NCBI RefSeq assembly: GCF_009389715.1
Contig: NC_052404.1
Coordinates: forward strand, 4,976,913 to 5,040,912
Origin: Phoenix dactylifera
Taxonomy: Eukaryota > Streptophyta > Magnoliopsida > Arecales > Arecaceae
Direction: 5' to 3'
Length of the DNA: 64,000 nt
Under the pieces are notes generated by a model. That model had not been told where the DNA came from and did no database searches. It saw nothing but the letters and a program-made list of their open reading frames with translations. How positions within the stretch are numbered: the first letter of the stretch is position 1; every line of letters begins with the position of its first letter. This document shows positions 1 to 13,700 of this stretch, in pieces. The position numbers and the translations under genes were made by a program.

Positions 1-468
1 TGCCTTATCTTTCTCCATTATTGAGCTGCATCAGTTTGAGTGATCAACTGCTCTTTCTTGATGTCCTTAGGGAACCATAATTTCCATCCTCACATTGCAA
101 GGCTTTTCATGGCTGAAAAGATCTAGTATCATCTTTTGGTCTTTAGATATAATCAAGTGGGTTTCATGAGGATCATATTCTTTGTGAAATGTAGGCAGCC
201 GTACATGGAGAACAATCTCATCTTGAGATCAGAAGTGGGACGATCTGTTTTTCTGACACCAGTATGGCAACCAGAGTGTCAATGCTTTAGGAAGTATCAG
301 CAAGTATTCCTTTTCTTGATGTGTTTATGCTCTGATGCTGAGCTTATATGAAGCATTTCTTCTTTATCTGTGTTTTCATTTGTAGTAGTATTCTAGGAGT
401 TTTGTGAAAAATATAAACAAACTGAATTTGTTTCCATGGCTGTATTAAACTTGCTTTACTATGTGCAG

Positions 469-3400
469 AAAATTGAGGAGGCCGCTGAGAAAGGCGAACT
501 TAATGAACTTGTTCTAATGGTCATTTGGAATCGTCTTGATCTTGCTCGACGTGATGTATGTGCAGCTCTTTTCTGTTTCTTTATTTGTTGAATGATTCTT
601 TTTTACTTTAATGCTTCTTATTATTATAATACTTCATCCTTGGACTGGGTTGTATTGCAGAACTTTTAATTCTTTTTGTTGCCTCCAAAATTGCTTAAGG
701 TATATTTTTTACCTGTTTTGATTTCTAGTTCTCTGCAACTGTTTGCAGTGGATTAAACTTTGGGAGGTCAAACTACTATCAATGTTCAACAATATCGAGA
801 GAATGCAGTGTACAGAATTTTCTTAAAAACTACCTGTGAGGACCTGTGCGAGCATGTGTCTAGTCCCATATCAACTATACACCGAGTAGATCTTGGATAG
901 AAAGCCAAATAACACCTTTCATCTTGCTTTCTTACGTGAGGTCATAGGTTGTTATAAATAGTATCAGAGCGGACCCAACTCATGGCCTATGTAGACTAAG
1001 GGACAATGCAGCCCAAGCCTGTTAGGGTTGACTGTAGACTAATCATGGTGTTTGTGATTGGATTTGACTTGATTTGGACCCTTAGCTTGGAGAGGGTGCC
1101 AAGGCTTGAATGGGGAGAGTATGTGAGGTTTCGTACGGGCATATAGTTAGTCCCACATCGGCCATGCTCTAGGTAGTTCTTGGGGGCTTATGTAGGGCCA
1201 AGAGACCTAAAAAGACACCTTTCAGCTAGCCTTTTGGGTGAGGTTTTGAGTTGTTACGCTACCTCTGTCGTTTAACTTGATAAATTTGTTACAGACTAAT
1301 GCTAGTAATGCACAAGGGCTAGTTCTCCGTAATTAGTTTGCATCTAGAATGTCGTGGCTTCAGGCAAAGATGCCTGTCAGCAGGTTTGAATCTGTTTCCA
1401 CCAGTGACCAAGTTAAACTGGATATAGTGTCTAAGTTTGGGTTTTGGTAGTTGCCACCACATTATCTTGTTATACTATTTGCAAAGTTCTTGATTATACC
1501 CCTATATCCATGTACATACAAAGCACTATATGATCACTTACGTAAGTACATTTAGCTTTACCCAGCCAAAATCCAGCTTATCTTATCTCAGCCATGTAAA
1601 TCCTATGGAAAAATGACCTCGCAAGTAGGCATGGTCAAATACACTTGAATGGAGCTGAGCAAATCCAGGCTGCACTCAAACTACAGTCAACTTTTGAGGA
1701 AAAATTACATCCAACTTTACTTTATGGAGGTCATTTTGGAGGTTTGACATAATAACACTTCTTGTTGAATGAGTAAAACACACATGTTAGCCTTCTGGGA
1801 GGTGATAGATAGTTTGATAGATCTAGAAGATGATTAGACCATTAGTACACTTTCTTTCCAGCTGCTGTTCATTTTCCTAACACTATTTTATTAATTTTCT
1901 GCTTTTTTTCATCATGATGATATCTTGGCTCTTATGGAAATGCATTTCTGTTTCACCTGAATTACAATGTCACCTAATCAAGTGTTTTTTTTTCGTTTGT
2001 TTCCATAACCAGGAAGAAAAGGATGTCATTAGAAGCCTAGATCTCCTATATAGAAGGATAGAGGTATGTTATTTCATTCAAAGATTATGTTCCTGTTAGA
2101 TACCTCCATAGCTAAGTGACATTTTTAGGTTTCAATACGTTACTCCAATCAACAAAGCTTGTGTTTGTGGTCCATATTTTAGCATTCTGATTATCTTAAC
2201 TCCTCCAAACACTTGTTTCTGGGATGTCAAAATATCAACCACTTCTAGACAGAAATTTTGAAGAGGGAATCTACACCTGCCATGAGATTGCTCAATGACC
2301 TTTTGAACCTCCATGATGGATTTGATGATGAGGGGTGGCTGAAGAAGTGTAGAAAGTGCATGATAGACACCTTTCCTCGAGAAGACCCTCTCAGTATGCT
2401 TGTTCCTGCTGGGTTTGACATTGAAAAAGTACGTCCTTTTTAAATAAACTTGGACATCAACTTTTAGAATCCTATTTGCTTGATGTAGATTAGTAACCAA
2501 ATCAATGAAGAGCATTATCATATAAATAGTCAAGTACTCATTTACATTGTGGATAGCTTTTTCAGAAACTGTTAATGCAGGAACGTTTTTTCATCTTAAA
2601 ATTTGTTAAATCTATCGTGGAATTTATTATATTCAATGAATATAAAAGATACTGGTAGTTAGGTTAGAGCATAATTCTTGGTGCATGACATATATTTTTA
2701 TTATGAGTTCCCAGCAATTAGATTATGATCAACACCTTCATACAAGATGCTTTGTTCTTGGTGTAGTTTTGCATTATGCTTGAATCATCAGATCATTCTA
2801 TCTACAAGCATGATGACCTTGTATGCTTACTATGTCGATACCTTTTTGCACCTATTTTACATTAGCTTTGTAGTATTTGTTGCATTACCTTTTTGCGCAT
2901 GCAGTCTTCAACTCTAACAACGTTCTACTTTATATGGTACAATGTCCTTTATGTTTAAAGAAGGCTGGTGTCTATGATGAAACCCACTTCACTGGAGAGC
3001 GTAAAAACATGCAAAGGAAACCAAATGAAGTATTTGTACTTCTGGTGTATAACTAAGTTTGTAATGCTCTAGTGCTAGGAATCCACCTTTCAAATCATTG
3101 TATAACTTTTGAATATTTATTGATACAAGCATACAACTGAAATGATTATCCATTTGTCTTTGTTTACTAGTAATGTCGATCAAGGATAGAAATACCAGTG
3201 CTAATATGTGCATACCAGCCATAAAGAACCTGTATGGGTAGGGCATTGGTATCGATATTCCCCTCAGTAAGTGACTTTGCTGTTTCAGCGGCAAGAGGCA
3301 TACCTGATGTCAATATCGTGCCATATCGTATAGGTGAGGTACCGATACAGGGACCAATACGACTACTTGAACCATTTTGATTATTCTATGTATGATACTA

Positions 3401-5630
3401 TGTTTCTTTGATTATGACCTTGTAGATAATGCTATCCAGATTTCTAGATGAGTTACAGATCAGCAGGACCTGGGACTCATCCCAACCTTTGACCTCTATA
3501 CTGTTATTTCTTAAGAGAGGGATGAAATCTCCCCAAAACCACATAGATCGATTTGATTCTTACATCATTGTTAATCTCTTGATTCCCTCAAGGCCTAGGC
3601 CTACACCTAGGCCCTTGCAGGAATAGGATCCAGTGTTGATGTGGTTGAGGTGGCATGCTTGTGTAGTGAGATATGTATGGGGAAAGGATTGCAAGACAAT
3701 ATCTCCCCACATGTGGCTTGTTATAGGTTTTGTCTCTAGCAGAGACAAAGCATATGATATGTTTTGTGGTTTTGTTGTGTTTGAGTCTGATAGGGTATGC
3801 CAGACTCACTTGGAATGTAGAATTAGTAGCATAACTCATGACTATAGATATATGTTTATTCAGATAGGGTTTAATATGGTGATATGGGGCTTGATTAAGC
3901 TCAGGTAACTAGTCTCCACATAGGGTGTTAGTTGGGTCACCTAGTAACTAGTTAGGTTCTGATTTTTCTTGAGGTGGTGAGGACTTGTGAATAACTCCAA
4001 GTTGAAAAGGTTGTAGTAAGGGGATCAGTTCACTCTTAATGATGTTCAATGCAGGGCATGTTTGCACATTTATAGGCCATACTAAGTGCCAATACAAGTT
4101 GTTAGGCCAAAGGACAAGTATAGAATGGTTGGAGTGGTTAGAGTATATTCATAAGCATTTTGCAGTTATTTATGGTCAAAATGTTCTTATTATGATTAAA
4201 TGGTGGGGGAGGTGATAATCACGGGTGCCTGGACATTGACCACCAAGGCAACCATCTGAATGCAATGATTCAGCCTCTCATATAGTTCATAGATTTCTAG
4301 TGGGAACATAAAACTGTCCATCCTGTAATTTACCCTGAAACCGAGCCATTAGTCAATTGAACAATCAGAATCTGTGAAATTTTTCTGAAAATTCTAAGGA
4401 AAAAAATCATGAGATAGCCATGGCAACAGTTGATAATTTCAAGAATGATGTATAGCTTTAAGGAACGTACTCTGACAAACACTCTTTCAACTAACATACC
4501 ATATTTCAACCAGATACTTGCCTATTTACTTGTTTCAATTATGCTTCTGTGGAGCCTTATTGACTCAATTCCCCCTCCTTTATACTCTACTGAAAGTTTA
4601 AAAAACTTTGTAAAAATTTGCATTACATCCAATGAGAATATGAATGTTTCTGGTTATGTGCACTTATTAGTTTTGTAGTCTCTTAGCTGTTGAATGTATA
4701 ATGACATACTCTAGTATCTCCTACCAGTTGCAAAACATATTGGATAAAATTGTTCCTAGAAGTTGTTAAATTCATATGCAAAATGTTTCTTTTGTGATGG
4801 CGTGGTGAGAGGAAGTGTTGTAAGTTGGGTCTTGACCTTCATGAGGACCTCCTGCATATGGTGGTGTTAGCCATTACTTATTTATTGCAGGCTCTTAGCA
4901 TGTAAAATCAACAATTATTGATAGTTTAAACATTCCTGAGCATTCACAGCCCATTCTTTGGCTCTAAATAAGTTATACTACATTTTGTTTAGAATTGATC
5001 TTAAGTGTTGACAACTGGTGATAGTCTGAACTAGGCCTTAACCTTCATATATGGCCTCTTGCTTTTGGTTCTGTCAGCCATTGCTTAACAATAAATGGTA
5101 TCTGGGGCAGGAAATCAGCGATTTGTAACAATTTGTCAAATCTTTGAGTATTTGCCCTCCTTTATGTGGCTCTTCAGTGTTTACATGATAACGCAAATTA
5201 TATCACAACAGTGCTTGGTCTCCCTTGTATTGATTTGGTCAACTTGTACTTATCTATTTTTCGTGAGACCAAAACTGAAATGTTCTATACGTACTCAAGT
5301 CTATTCAGTGTTACTGATTGAAATCTGCATTCTTATCAGGGTAAATTTATTAGAATTCACTGCATTGAATCGTTGATGTTTCTGTTTTAACAGCACCAAG
5401 GCCGAATTGGGTTGCCACCCATGGATGATGATGATGTTCTCCTAAGGGTTGATTTTGTCAGAGAGGTTGATGCGCTGCTGTGCGATGTCCGAGCAGAACA
5501 AGGCAACATCCAGTCTCCACAGGGACTTGATCCTGAATCAGTTGCAACCCGGTTGAAGCAGCAGGAGAAGCAGCAGACCATTCATCAAGTAGAGGCTCTT
5601 CTAGAGCTGGCAATCTCATTGAATTGGTGA
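469..5630 (+). CDS. PAC: PALE CRESS (PAC) plastid protein, 3' four exons (5' part outside window)
   Basis: Four exons at 469-555, 2013-2063, 2249-2428 and 5394-5630 (stop TGA), all phase 0 with GT/AG borders, encode 184 residues. The peptides read KIEEAAEKGELNELVL, DVIRSLDLLYRRIE, TPAMRLLNDLLNLHDGF, FPREDPLSMLVPAGFDIEK and LLRVDFVREVDALL, ending in a charged helix (LKQQEKQQTIHQVEALLELA). I recognise this order as the C-terminal 60% of PALE CRESS, a nuclear-encoded chloroplast protein of about 310-330 residues. The family is known to be required for plastid development and to associate with plastid 23S rRNA precursors during 50S assembly. The transit peptide and first exons must lie upstream of position 1; nothing in 1-468 reads as a PAC exon. 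No frameshift or stop interrupts the four exons. The gene converges on the SERINC gene downstream. Identification rests on remembered family sequence, not a search. Confidence 0.88.
835..1258 (+). mobile_element. Old TRIM (terminal-repeat retrotransposon in miniature) in a PAC intron
   Basis: Two diverged direct repeats, 835-955 and 1122-1258, each begin TGTGAGG, contain TAGTCCCA(C/T)AT and end near GTTGTTA(T/C). Directly after the first copy is TAGTATCAGAGC (959-970), one mismatch from the plant initiator-Met tRNA primer-binding site TGGTATCAGAGC. A purine-rich tract (AATGGGGAGAG, about 1109-1119) precedes the second copy. The whole is flanked by the 5-bp direct repeat CTACC (830-834 and 1259-1263). 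This is the LTR-PBS-PPT-LTR plan of a TRIM with a non-coding interior of about 165 bp. The LTRs are visibly diverged, so the insertion is old. It lies in the intron between PAC exons 469-555 and 2013-2063 and does not disturb the splice sites. Confidence 0.75.
2429..5393 (+). other. Long PAC intron, no gene seen
   Basis: The last PAC intron in this window (2965 bp) is AT-rich. Two loosely similar stretches of about 100 bp (about 4793-4893 and 4995-5097; both contain ACCTTCAT and AGCCATT) look like decayed repeat copies. 3180-3400 holds degenerate GATACCGATAC-type repeats of the kind common in plant intergenic DNA. No coding feature is supported. 5' splice GTACGT (2429) and 3' splice TTTTAACAG (ending 5393) are good. 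Confidence 0.6.
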
Positions 5631-7477
5631 TAACTGTGATCTAACCCTGGCAGCTGTTTTTATATGTCATCAGAGGGCTAGTCTTTGTCATATGCTTTGT
5701 CTTGCAAACATGGAGGTAGAAGATAGATCCAGCTCATGCATTTCTCCATTATGGATACCAACAATTCAAGCAGCAGTAGCAAGTGCTAAAAATCGTGGCC
5801 ATCGCATCCTTCAGTGTAAATAACTAAATACCACACTCAGCTGGTTCTTTATTAATATGCTTGTTGCCATAGGTCAATCATGTGAAATACACAAATCATT
5901 CTGATCACCTTTAGATGGTATTCTATCAAACAGTTGGATGGCTGGCTGCATCCCAATTTCTCTCCCACTTGGCAATTTCGACAATGATGAGTAATCCATA
6001 CTTGAGAATTCATTAAGCTTGGTCTCGTACATCAATAGCAGCCAAAGGCATGATGTTTTTGGCAACCAAAGAGATAGCAAGATTATTTTGTTATTGCCTT
6101 CATAACATGAGTAGGAGATTGGACAGTTGGGCTGCTGTTGTCTATATTAGTATTTGAAGTTATCTTGTTACTCTTTAAAAGATTTGCTCTACTATTGGTA
6201 GTCCATTGCATGATTGCCTTCCCATAGTGCGAGATATGACATTTGATTAACTTCATCTGTCTTGATATGGTCTATACTGCAACAACCAATTTCCAAATTC
6301 ACAGTTAGTAGGGATCACATCAATGCCATTTATCCAGATATGAGTTGATGGTAGTGTACGCTGACGTGATGATCCATTCATATCCAAAAGTTCGACATAC
6401 AGAGGGTGCAGACTTGGCTATTTGGAGCGTCTTCTGCACTGAGAATATTGATCAATCATAAAGACTGCTGAAATTAGCAACAGATGCTTGAGCATTTGGT
6501 TTATTTTATTGTTGAAGGCTGGTAACCTCAGGGTCATTACTAAGAGCCATACTGGCGAACAGGACTTTATTTAGGTGATGAGAATTGGCTCGGTGGTTAG
6601 CTGGGGACTCCCCTGATCTAATAAAAATAAGTTTCGATAGCAACCGATCTGTGAAGCCAACTAATAGTCGCATTGGTCTCCTTTGATCTTACTTTGAATA
6701 GAGGCAAGTAGAGATGCAGCCATCAATTCTATTATCTGAGGCTAATAATTGCCACAAGATTAAGCTAGAGCAGGCAATTCAAACTAGCTTTTAAATGTAT
6801 GACTGGTGTTAATAAGCCCTTTCAGCCTGCAGTACAACAGATGGCGTACCAACAATAGGTTACGCAATGCCACCAGAAGAATGCGTAGCACAAGATCACA
6901 AGTTTACATATTCTTCATCTTGCTGATTGGCAGATCCTTTGCCAGAATACATTTTTTTCCAACAAATTATGGGGAAAGCAGCTGCATAACTAATCTGTTC
7001 AATAGATCTTGTATATTATTTTTTTGCCTCACAACAATTAATTATATAGGAAGCAAAATATTAAATACCAGCATATTTTCTGAGAAACAAATTCATAGGT
7101 ATCCATGAACACATCCATGGTAGCAAGGAACAGATCCTTAATATTATGATCTTAACAAGGAATTCAGAATACTTCATTGTTTCTGGCACTAATCGTGAGA
7201 AGCAACTGGGAATAATATAAGACATTATATTAGTGTGACTCATAAGCAGAGGATCACACCAAAAGACATCTATGATTTCCATCAACAGAAATAATTACAG
7301 AGCACATACACTACTGGGTATTCCCTAGCTATATTTTAACAATACTATGTCATATGTCACATACTTATAGGGTATATATCAACAGCAAATGTGTTTTAAC
7401 CAGACTGGTACACTAAAGAAAACCATCTTGACCATGCACAACATCCACTGTAGCATATCTAGGAAACTAGAGATCCA
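5631..7477. other. Convergent intergenic region between PAC and SERINC
   Basis: The PAC stop (5630) and the SERINC stop (7478, minus strand) face each other across about 1.85 kb. The stretch must contain both 3' UTRs and poly(A) sites. AT-rich stretches are present, but I could not fix cleavage sites. The short ORFs here have no recognisable product. Confidence 0.5.
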
Positions 7478-10400
7478 TCAAAATTCACGATCAGGGAGGA
7501 TCAGAGGAGCTACAAGGGTCCAGATATAGAGTGCTGCAGTGGCCCACTCAGTGCAGATCCGCACCCAAACTGACGTCCAACCAACATCAATCAGCTCTGA
7601 GCTGTCTGAAGTGGAGCTGGTCCACCCAGTAAGAACCATAGCTGAATACATGCTAGCAAGAGCAAATATAAGATGGAAGAATGTGTACGAGTAGCTGACA
7701 GGTCGTGCTTCGCCTTCTTTCTTATCATCTTTTCCTGACTCCAACTCACCATCTTCAAGCAGTGGCTTTGTTGAACCTACAACACACGAATGTGAAGAGA
7801 GCGAAACAGCAGTCAAGTGGATTTCAGAAATTATCCTTGACCACTGGCCACTAAAGAGGACAATATAAAGTGGCAACTTGTTGACACATTATCATATTCA
7901 AATCCAATGACAACCATAGAACAAGTTCAGCAATTCAGAGAACTACTTTCAACTCACAGGACAATCAAAGATATCTGGAATAAAGACATTGACATGACAA
8001 TTAACATGTTAAATGGTTCATCTATGGTATAAAATACCTGACTTAGGGGAGGATGGGGGTGACAGAAATGATGTGGATGATCCAGTCCGAACAGCAGAAT
8101 ATACAACCGAGATAACTGTTGTGAGCAACCCAAGAACAAGCGTGCCTGTAGATACTTGTTTGGAATGTTTATGGAGACCATTGCATGCATAATCTCTAGG
8201 TTCACTCGAGAGCCCACTGTAGCACAGATATGCACAGTAAACTGAGATTACAGAAGCAGGCAACAAGCTGCCATTCACCTGTTCGGATCACCACCAAAAA
8301 AAACAAAAAAACAGAGAGATCATTTGTAACTTCTGAGACAATGTAGGTTGAAGGAAAAGAAAGTACCAAGGAGAATGAGGCTTTTTCCAAAAATGATACA
8401 GAGAGAGGCCATATGGAGCTTTTATCAGCAGTGAATAGTTTTGTTAAGGTAGCAGAACCAGAAAATGGGCTTCCCTATAATAACAGTTGGATTAGGTTTC
8501 CCTTTGCCCTCAGTTTTTCTTGTACCAACTACACCGCTTTAATGCATTTCAGAGTGGTAACAATGGTTATAATATTCTAGAATCTGCCTCAACTTTAAAG
8601 CATCGCATTCACAATATCTATCCATGAATACTTGCAAGACGCTGGCATACTGCACAAATTTTGATAATTTCTATCAAGCAGCATCTCCAGACATATATTC
8701 TAATGCAAACTCTTATGGACATCTCCACCACTAAGAGTATGACACGCAACTTGGCTACTGCACTCGCTATACACACATGATCAATGCATGCAAGAGAAGA
8801 AAATTGGAGCATATACAAGAAAATGAATCTTCTAGACCTTTGTGCTTACCTCTATTCTTTTGTTCTATAAATAAACTCTATTGCCTATATGAAATGCAGC
8901 AATAAAAAATGGCTAGTGAGCCATACAAGAAAGCCAGGTCTCATTTGTAGCTTGGGGTTTAATTTTTGAAAGCTGGCTAAGTTCAAAGCTTGACTCACTT
9001 ATAAGTTGAGATGAAAAATGGAGCTTAAACTTGATAAATAGTTGTAAGATGGACTCCAAAGAGCTCTTGTATGCCATGTTTTCAATGACAGTGGTTAGGA
9101 ATACTTGAAAATACATTTAGGTCACTAGTTTTGCCAAAAACTTCAAAAGTTTACACTAGAAAGATAAGATCAAGAGATTTACAGTGACTTCTGTATGCCT
9201 CCATAATATTGATTAAGTGCTTCATAATTACAAATAGTATTAATATCATAAAAATTCTTTCCCCAGCTTCTGAATTTTAAAAATAAATAACAAAATACTT
9301 ATCAATCATCCATACAATCTGCATTTACGAACATAAATTCTTATTTGTGCTAATTTTAAACGAAAAATGTCAAAGCTTATGTCAGTGATTCCAATTACCT
9401 GTGGGTGTAGTGCAACAACAGCAAAGACAAAAGCAAGAATCATGGTCATGACAATGAAGAAAACATTAAGACCGCAGTCATGGCCTGAGGGATTGAACCA
9501 CATGAAGAGCACTCCTGAGAAAGAGTATGTAGCAAGGTAGCATACCACTGACACCGACAGTAAAGCAATGTACCTGCAACATTAAGATGCCAAGAAATGA
9601 AATGACGGTGATATTCAATTCCAAAAAGTCTCTTTTTTAAAAAATAATTCAGTAGATTAACTAACCATTTCTGCTCATCTTTTTCAACCCATGCATCATT
9701 CCATGTGTACGTGAAGTCTAGCAATAAGATCACTTGAACTAAAAGAAAGAACCCAGAGCCAAATTTTGATAGGGTTTCTGCAGTAGACCAAATTCCCAAG
9801 AAGAATGCACATTAGAGTGTTATAGGACATCAAAATTCGGAGCCTCAAATTGCCAGCATCATACAAGCAATAGTCTCAAGAATTAAACTTATTAAATAAA
9901 GCTTAACAAGATTTGTCAGAATATTCAGTCACATGGCTGGGGCATGTTGGGTGCCTGATAAGTCATATTGCGTTAATAATTATCTTAGTACTTCTATTAC
10001 CTGGCAATTAGTATCCTTAGCCAATATAAAGCTAGTGCACATCCATGGGCACACCATACTTTGGCAAATTAGCCAAGTTTTATAGAAGGGTCATCCAGCT
10101 GTGCATAGATCAGCCTTTGCATCTAGTTGGAGATACATGTTTCATCTTGGAATCAGATGGTCAGTCCCTCTCCGGATACAACGGTGAATGGGGATTGTCG
10201 ATAATTAGGTGGTAGTCACCTCATGACGCACATAGCAGCTAAAAGAACTATATTTATGACAAGCTTTTATGCCAGCATAGTCGTCCTGCCCTATGTTGAT
10301 TTTAGGTTTTTGGTAGCATTGAATTTTAATCATGAACCCTTCATTCTAAAATTGACATTAGTATAGCCACTAGGTGTCCACTTGCCATGCTGATGTAAAA

Positions 10401-10669
10401 TCAAATCTAATATTGATGATTAAGCCAACCGGCTTCCTTTGCCTAACGTTAAAAAATGGACACTCCCATTCCTATAACTGATGAAGTAGCACTAGAGGTG
10501 GTAATGGGTTGGTCAACACAAACCCATCCTGAGCCCAATGCAAAAGTGGACTAGGCTTGGGTGGGTTTGGCATGGCCGAGTTGGACCTGGGTTGAAATTC
10601 TTGACCCTACTCAAATTTAGGTTGGATTTGGGCTGAGATATTAAACCAACCCAACCCGAACTCAAACCC

Positions 10670-10745
<76 letters not shown>

Positions 10746-13700
10746 CATATATTGGATGCATCTTTATTTTCCAAGATCTCACAAGTGTTGGTTTAACTGT
10801 TTGAAATTCAGATCCACATTATACTCACACATGGCCTCCCTAGTTCATTTTGGCTTTCTTTTAGATATTATTCATATGGCTTGGGAGCATCTATAGGTGA
10901 TTTGGCTAAACTGATCTAACCAACCCAACCCAACCCGACAAAACTTAATGCAACCTGATCTTGAACTTGAGCTCAAAAAATTGAGGTTAGGTTTGGTTTG
11001 GGTTGAGAAGCTTGGGTTAAGGGTTGGGTTGGGTCAGGTTCTCAGTAGATGTCTCAAGGTCTTAGGTTCAGCCTCGGATGACCTCCAACCCAACCCAACC
11101 TACCCTATTTCCATCCCTAAGTAGCACCAAGCTTCCTCCCTTAACACTAATGCAGAAACTTTCAAATAGGGGTGTGAGAGATAAAGGCAACAGCGACACA
11201 TTCTTCTCAATATAAAGGTGACATCATGGATCATGGGCAAGCTCAAATTCAAATGCAAGGGCGGAACAGTGAGTGGAATGGGCAGCTACAGGGTTACCAT
11301 CAAGAGCGAAGATAGAGCATGTGGGCTAACTCAAATTCAGATGGCTTTTGTGTGTGTGGTTTTTCTTTTTTTTAGGGGCGGGGGGAGGGTGAAAGGAGAA
11401 GAAAAAATCTTGGCAAGCAACTAGATATTAAAACTTGTAGCTCATTCACTTGAACAAGCATCGTGTTCCTAAAACGAGAATAAAGCTAGTGGACACTCCA
11501 TATTTAATTTGTTCGTAAGTGATGATACTTTTGGATACTTGGACATGGCATGCCATGATATGACAAGGTTGGACACTCTACTTTGAAGTGTCTTACGGAT
11601 GTCAACAGAAAGTGCCCAACACTAGGCACTTTGGTTCTAGAATATCAGCCAAGGGATTCTTAGTTTGTATTGGACACTTAGAGCAAAGTATCATTAAGGT
11701 TTTGTGGACACTCCAAGTAAAATATCTTAAGTAAAGTGTCACTATGTTTTAATCCAAAGTTTTCATAATTTACATATACTTTAAGCAAAATATAATTATG
11801 TCTTAAATATCAAAGTATCATGGTTAATTATCAATTTAAGGATCTCACAAAATCTTAAATAACTTTAAATAAGCCTAGCGAACAAATTAAACTAATTGAA
11901 AATTCATAGCTATTCCATTAATTTACTTGTTAGATAGCATCTATAGTTCTAAGTTTCTCTCTCTTCTTTTTTTGGAATAAGCACTAAAACACAACCACAT
12001 ACACGTATGTAAGTGATAAATTATATATATTATATGTCATGTTCGTGTGCCTAGACTTTCGGATATTTGACACTTGAAGGCACTTAGACACTTTCGGATA
12101 TATTATATTTGTCCCTGCAAAGTGTCTAGGTAACACTGGTAATAAATGTAGCCATTGCAAACATTGTGGAGAGAAGTTTGAGGTTAGTTATGGACAGAGA
12201 AGAGAGTGAGTAGGTGAGACATATAAGGTGATTAGGGTGCTATAATGGGTAGAGTGGTAGAATTTTGGTTGTCATGGGAAGAGAGGTGTAAGCCTTGATG
12301 GTTTCCTAGTAACGGCAAAGAGGTTTGTTAGTAGGTGTCATGGGCAAATGAATCAGTCAAAATGTTCCAGACTTTGAGATTTTCCCCATGATGCATCGTT
12401 GTATATCAGAATGATTTCAAATTGCAGCTGAGGAGTTGGGGGGCAAGAAGGGGAAAGAGATGAGTTAGGTGGGGACACATGTCAAACAATTAAATGTATA
12501 AAGTACGAAAGAGAAAGGAATAAATTTAAGATAACTTAACAATAACAAAGTGGTGATGGAAAATGGCATTTCCACATTCATGATTTTTTTTTTTTTTTTA
12601 GTTTAAACTTAGAAACCCAACAATAAGAAGAATTTGAAACTTTGCTATTTTAGTTCACTTATTATTTTATTTATGCAATTTATTCGATATCAAACTCATT
12701 AAGAAGTCTCTTATGGTTGATTTTGATTTAAGTAAAAGATGTTCCTCTATCAAATTTGTCATTTAAGTCACATAATGAATATCATCTAATCTAGTGATTG
12801 TTTTGTTTCACTCAATGAAGCAGGCCATTTTAATACTCCACTTCTTTAAGCACCATTTTTAAAAGCTAGCTTGAAATTAATAAAAAAAAAGCATGATAAT
12901 CTAAGACAGGCATTTTCTCTCCTTTTGTCCCTTTCTCCTTGTTCTTTACAACCATAGAGAAACTTTATCCTCAAGGTTGCTTGAGATAAAAGAAAATCAA
13001 AGAAATCAAGGTCAATAGATTAATCCAAAAATATCAAATCTTCTAATTCCACAATTATTTGGCTGCAATATGTGCTGACCAGACAGAATAAACAGAATGT
13101 GAAGAAATATTATAGCTATTATTGCTGGCAAAAGATAAAGAAAAGTAAAGAAAGAAAAAATAGGCACTAAGTTATGTACCCACACTAGTTATACAGAAGA
13201 TAATCATAACAAGGTAAGGACAAAGATGGTACATTGACATTTGGACATAGATAGAATGTTGACATTTAGCAATGTTCCCTAAAAATGGAAACAATGATGA
13301 GAACATGACAATAGAAATTTAGTGATAAAATCAAGAAATAGACATGTTTAATAAATAGAACAATTAATTGAGGCCGTTTAGTTTCTATTAATGCCTAATT
13401 TTCTAAACTAAAAGCAACTCACCGTAGATTGTAATGACTATATTTGGGAGGAAGAACATAAGGATAATGAGCACCGCCCAAACGACAATTTTGGCAATCC
13501 ATCCACCATGATGCCATGAATATCGTTTGTCATTCTGGTCCTTGACACCGATCATCATCAGGGCAAATATCGCGAAAAACAAGAAATTTCCTAAACTGAC
13601 ACGGAGGACTGCATCGGTTTGAAACCATTCTTTTGATGGTGTGTGGGAGAAAGTATTTATCCCTGCAAAGAAGAATGGTCCAAGTAACTAATCAAGTAAA

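Noticed and set aside
10513..10782. 89-codon ORF with Tyr-Ile repeats
   Set aside because: Translation of the (TA)n microsatellite in a MITE.
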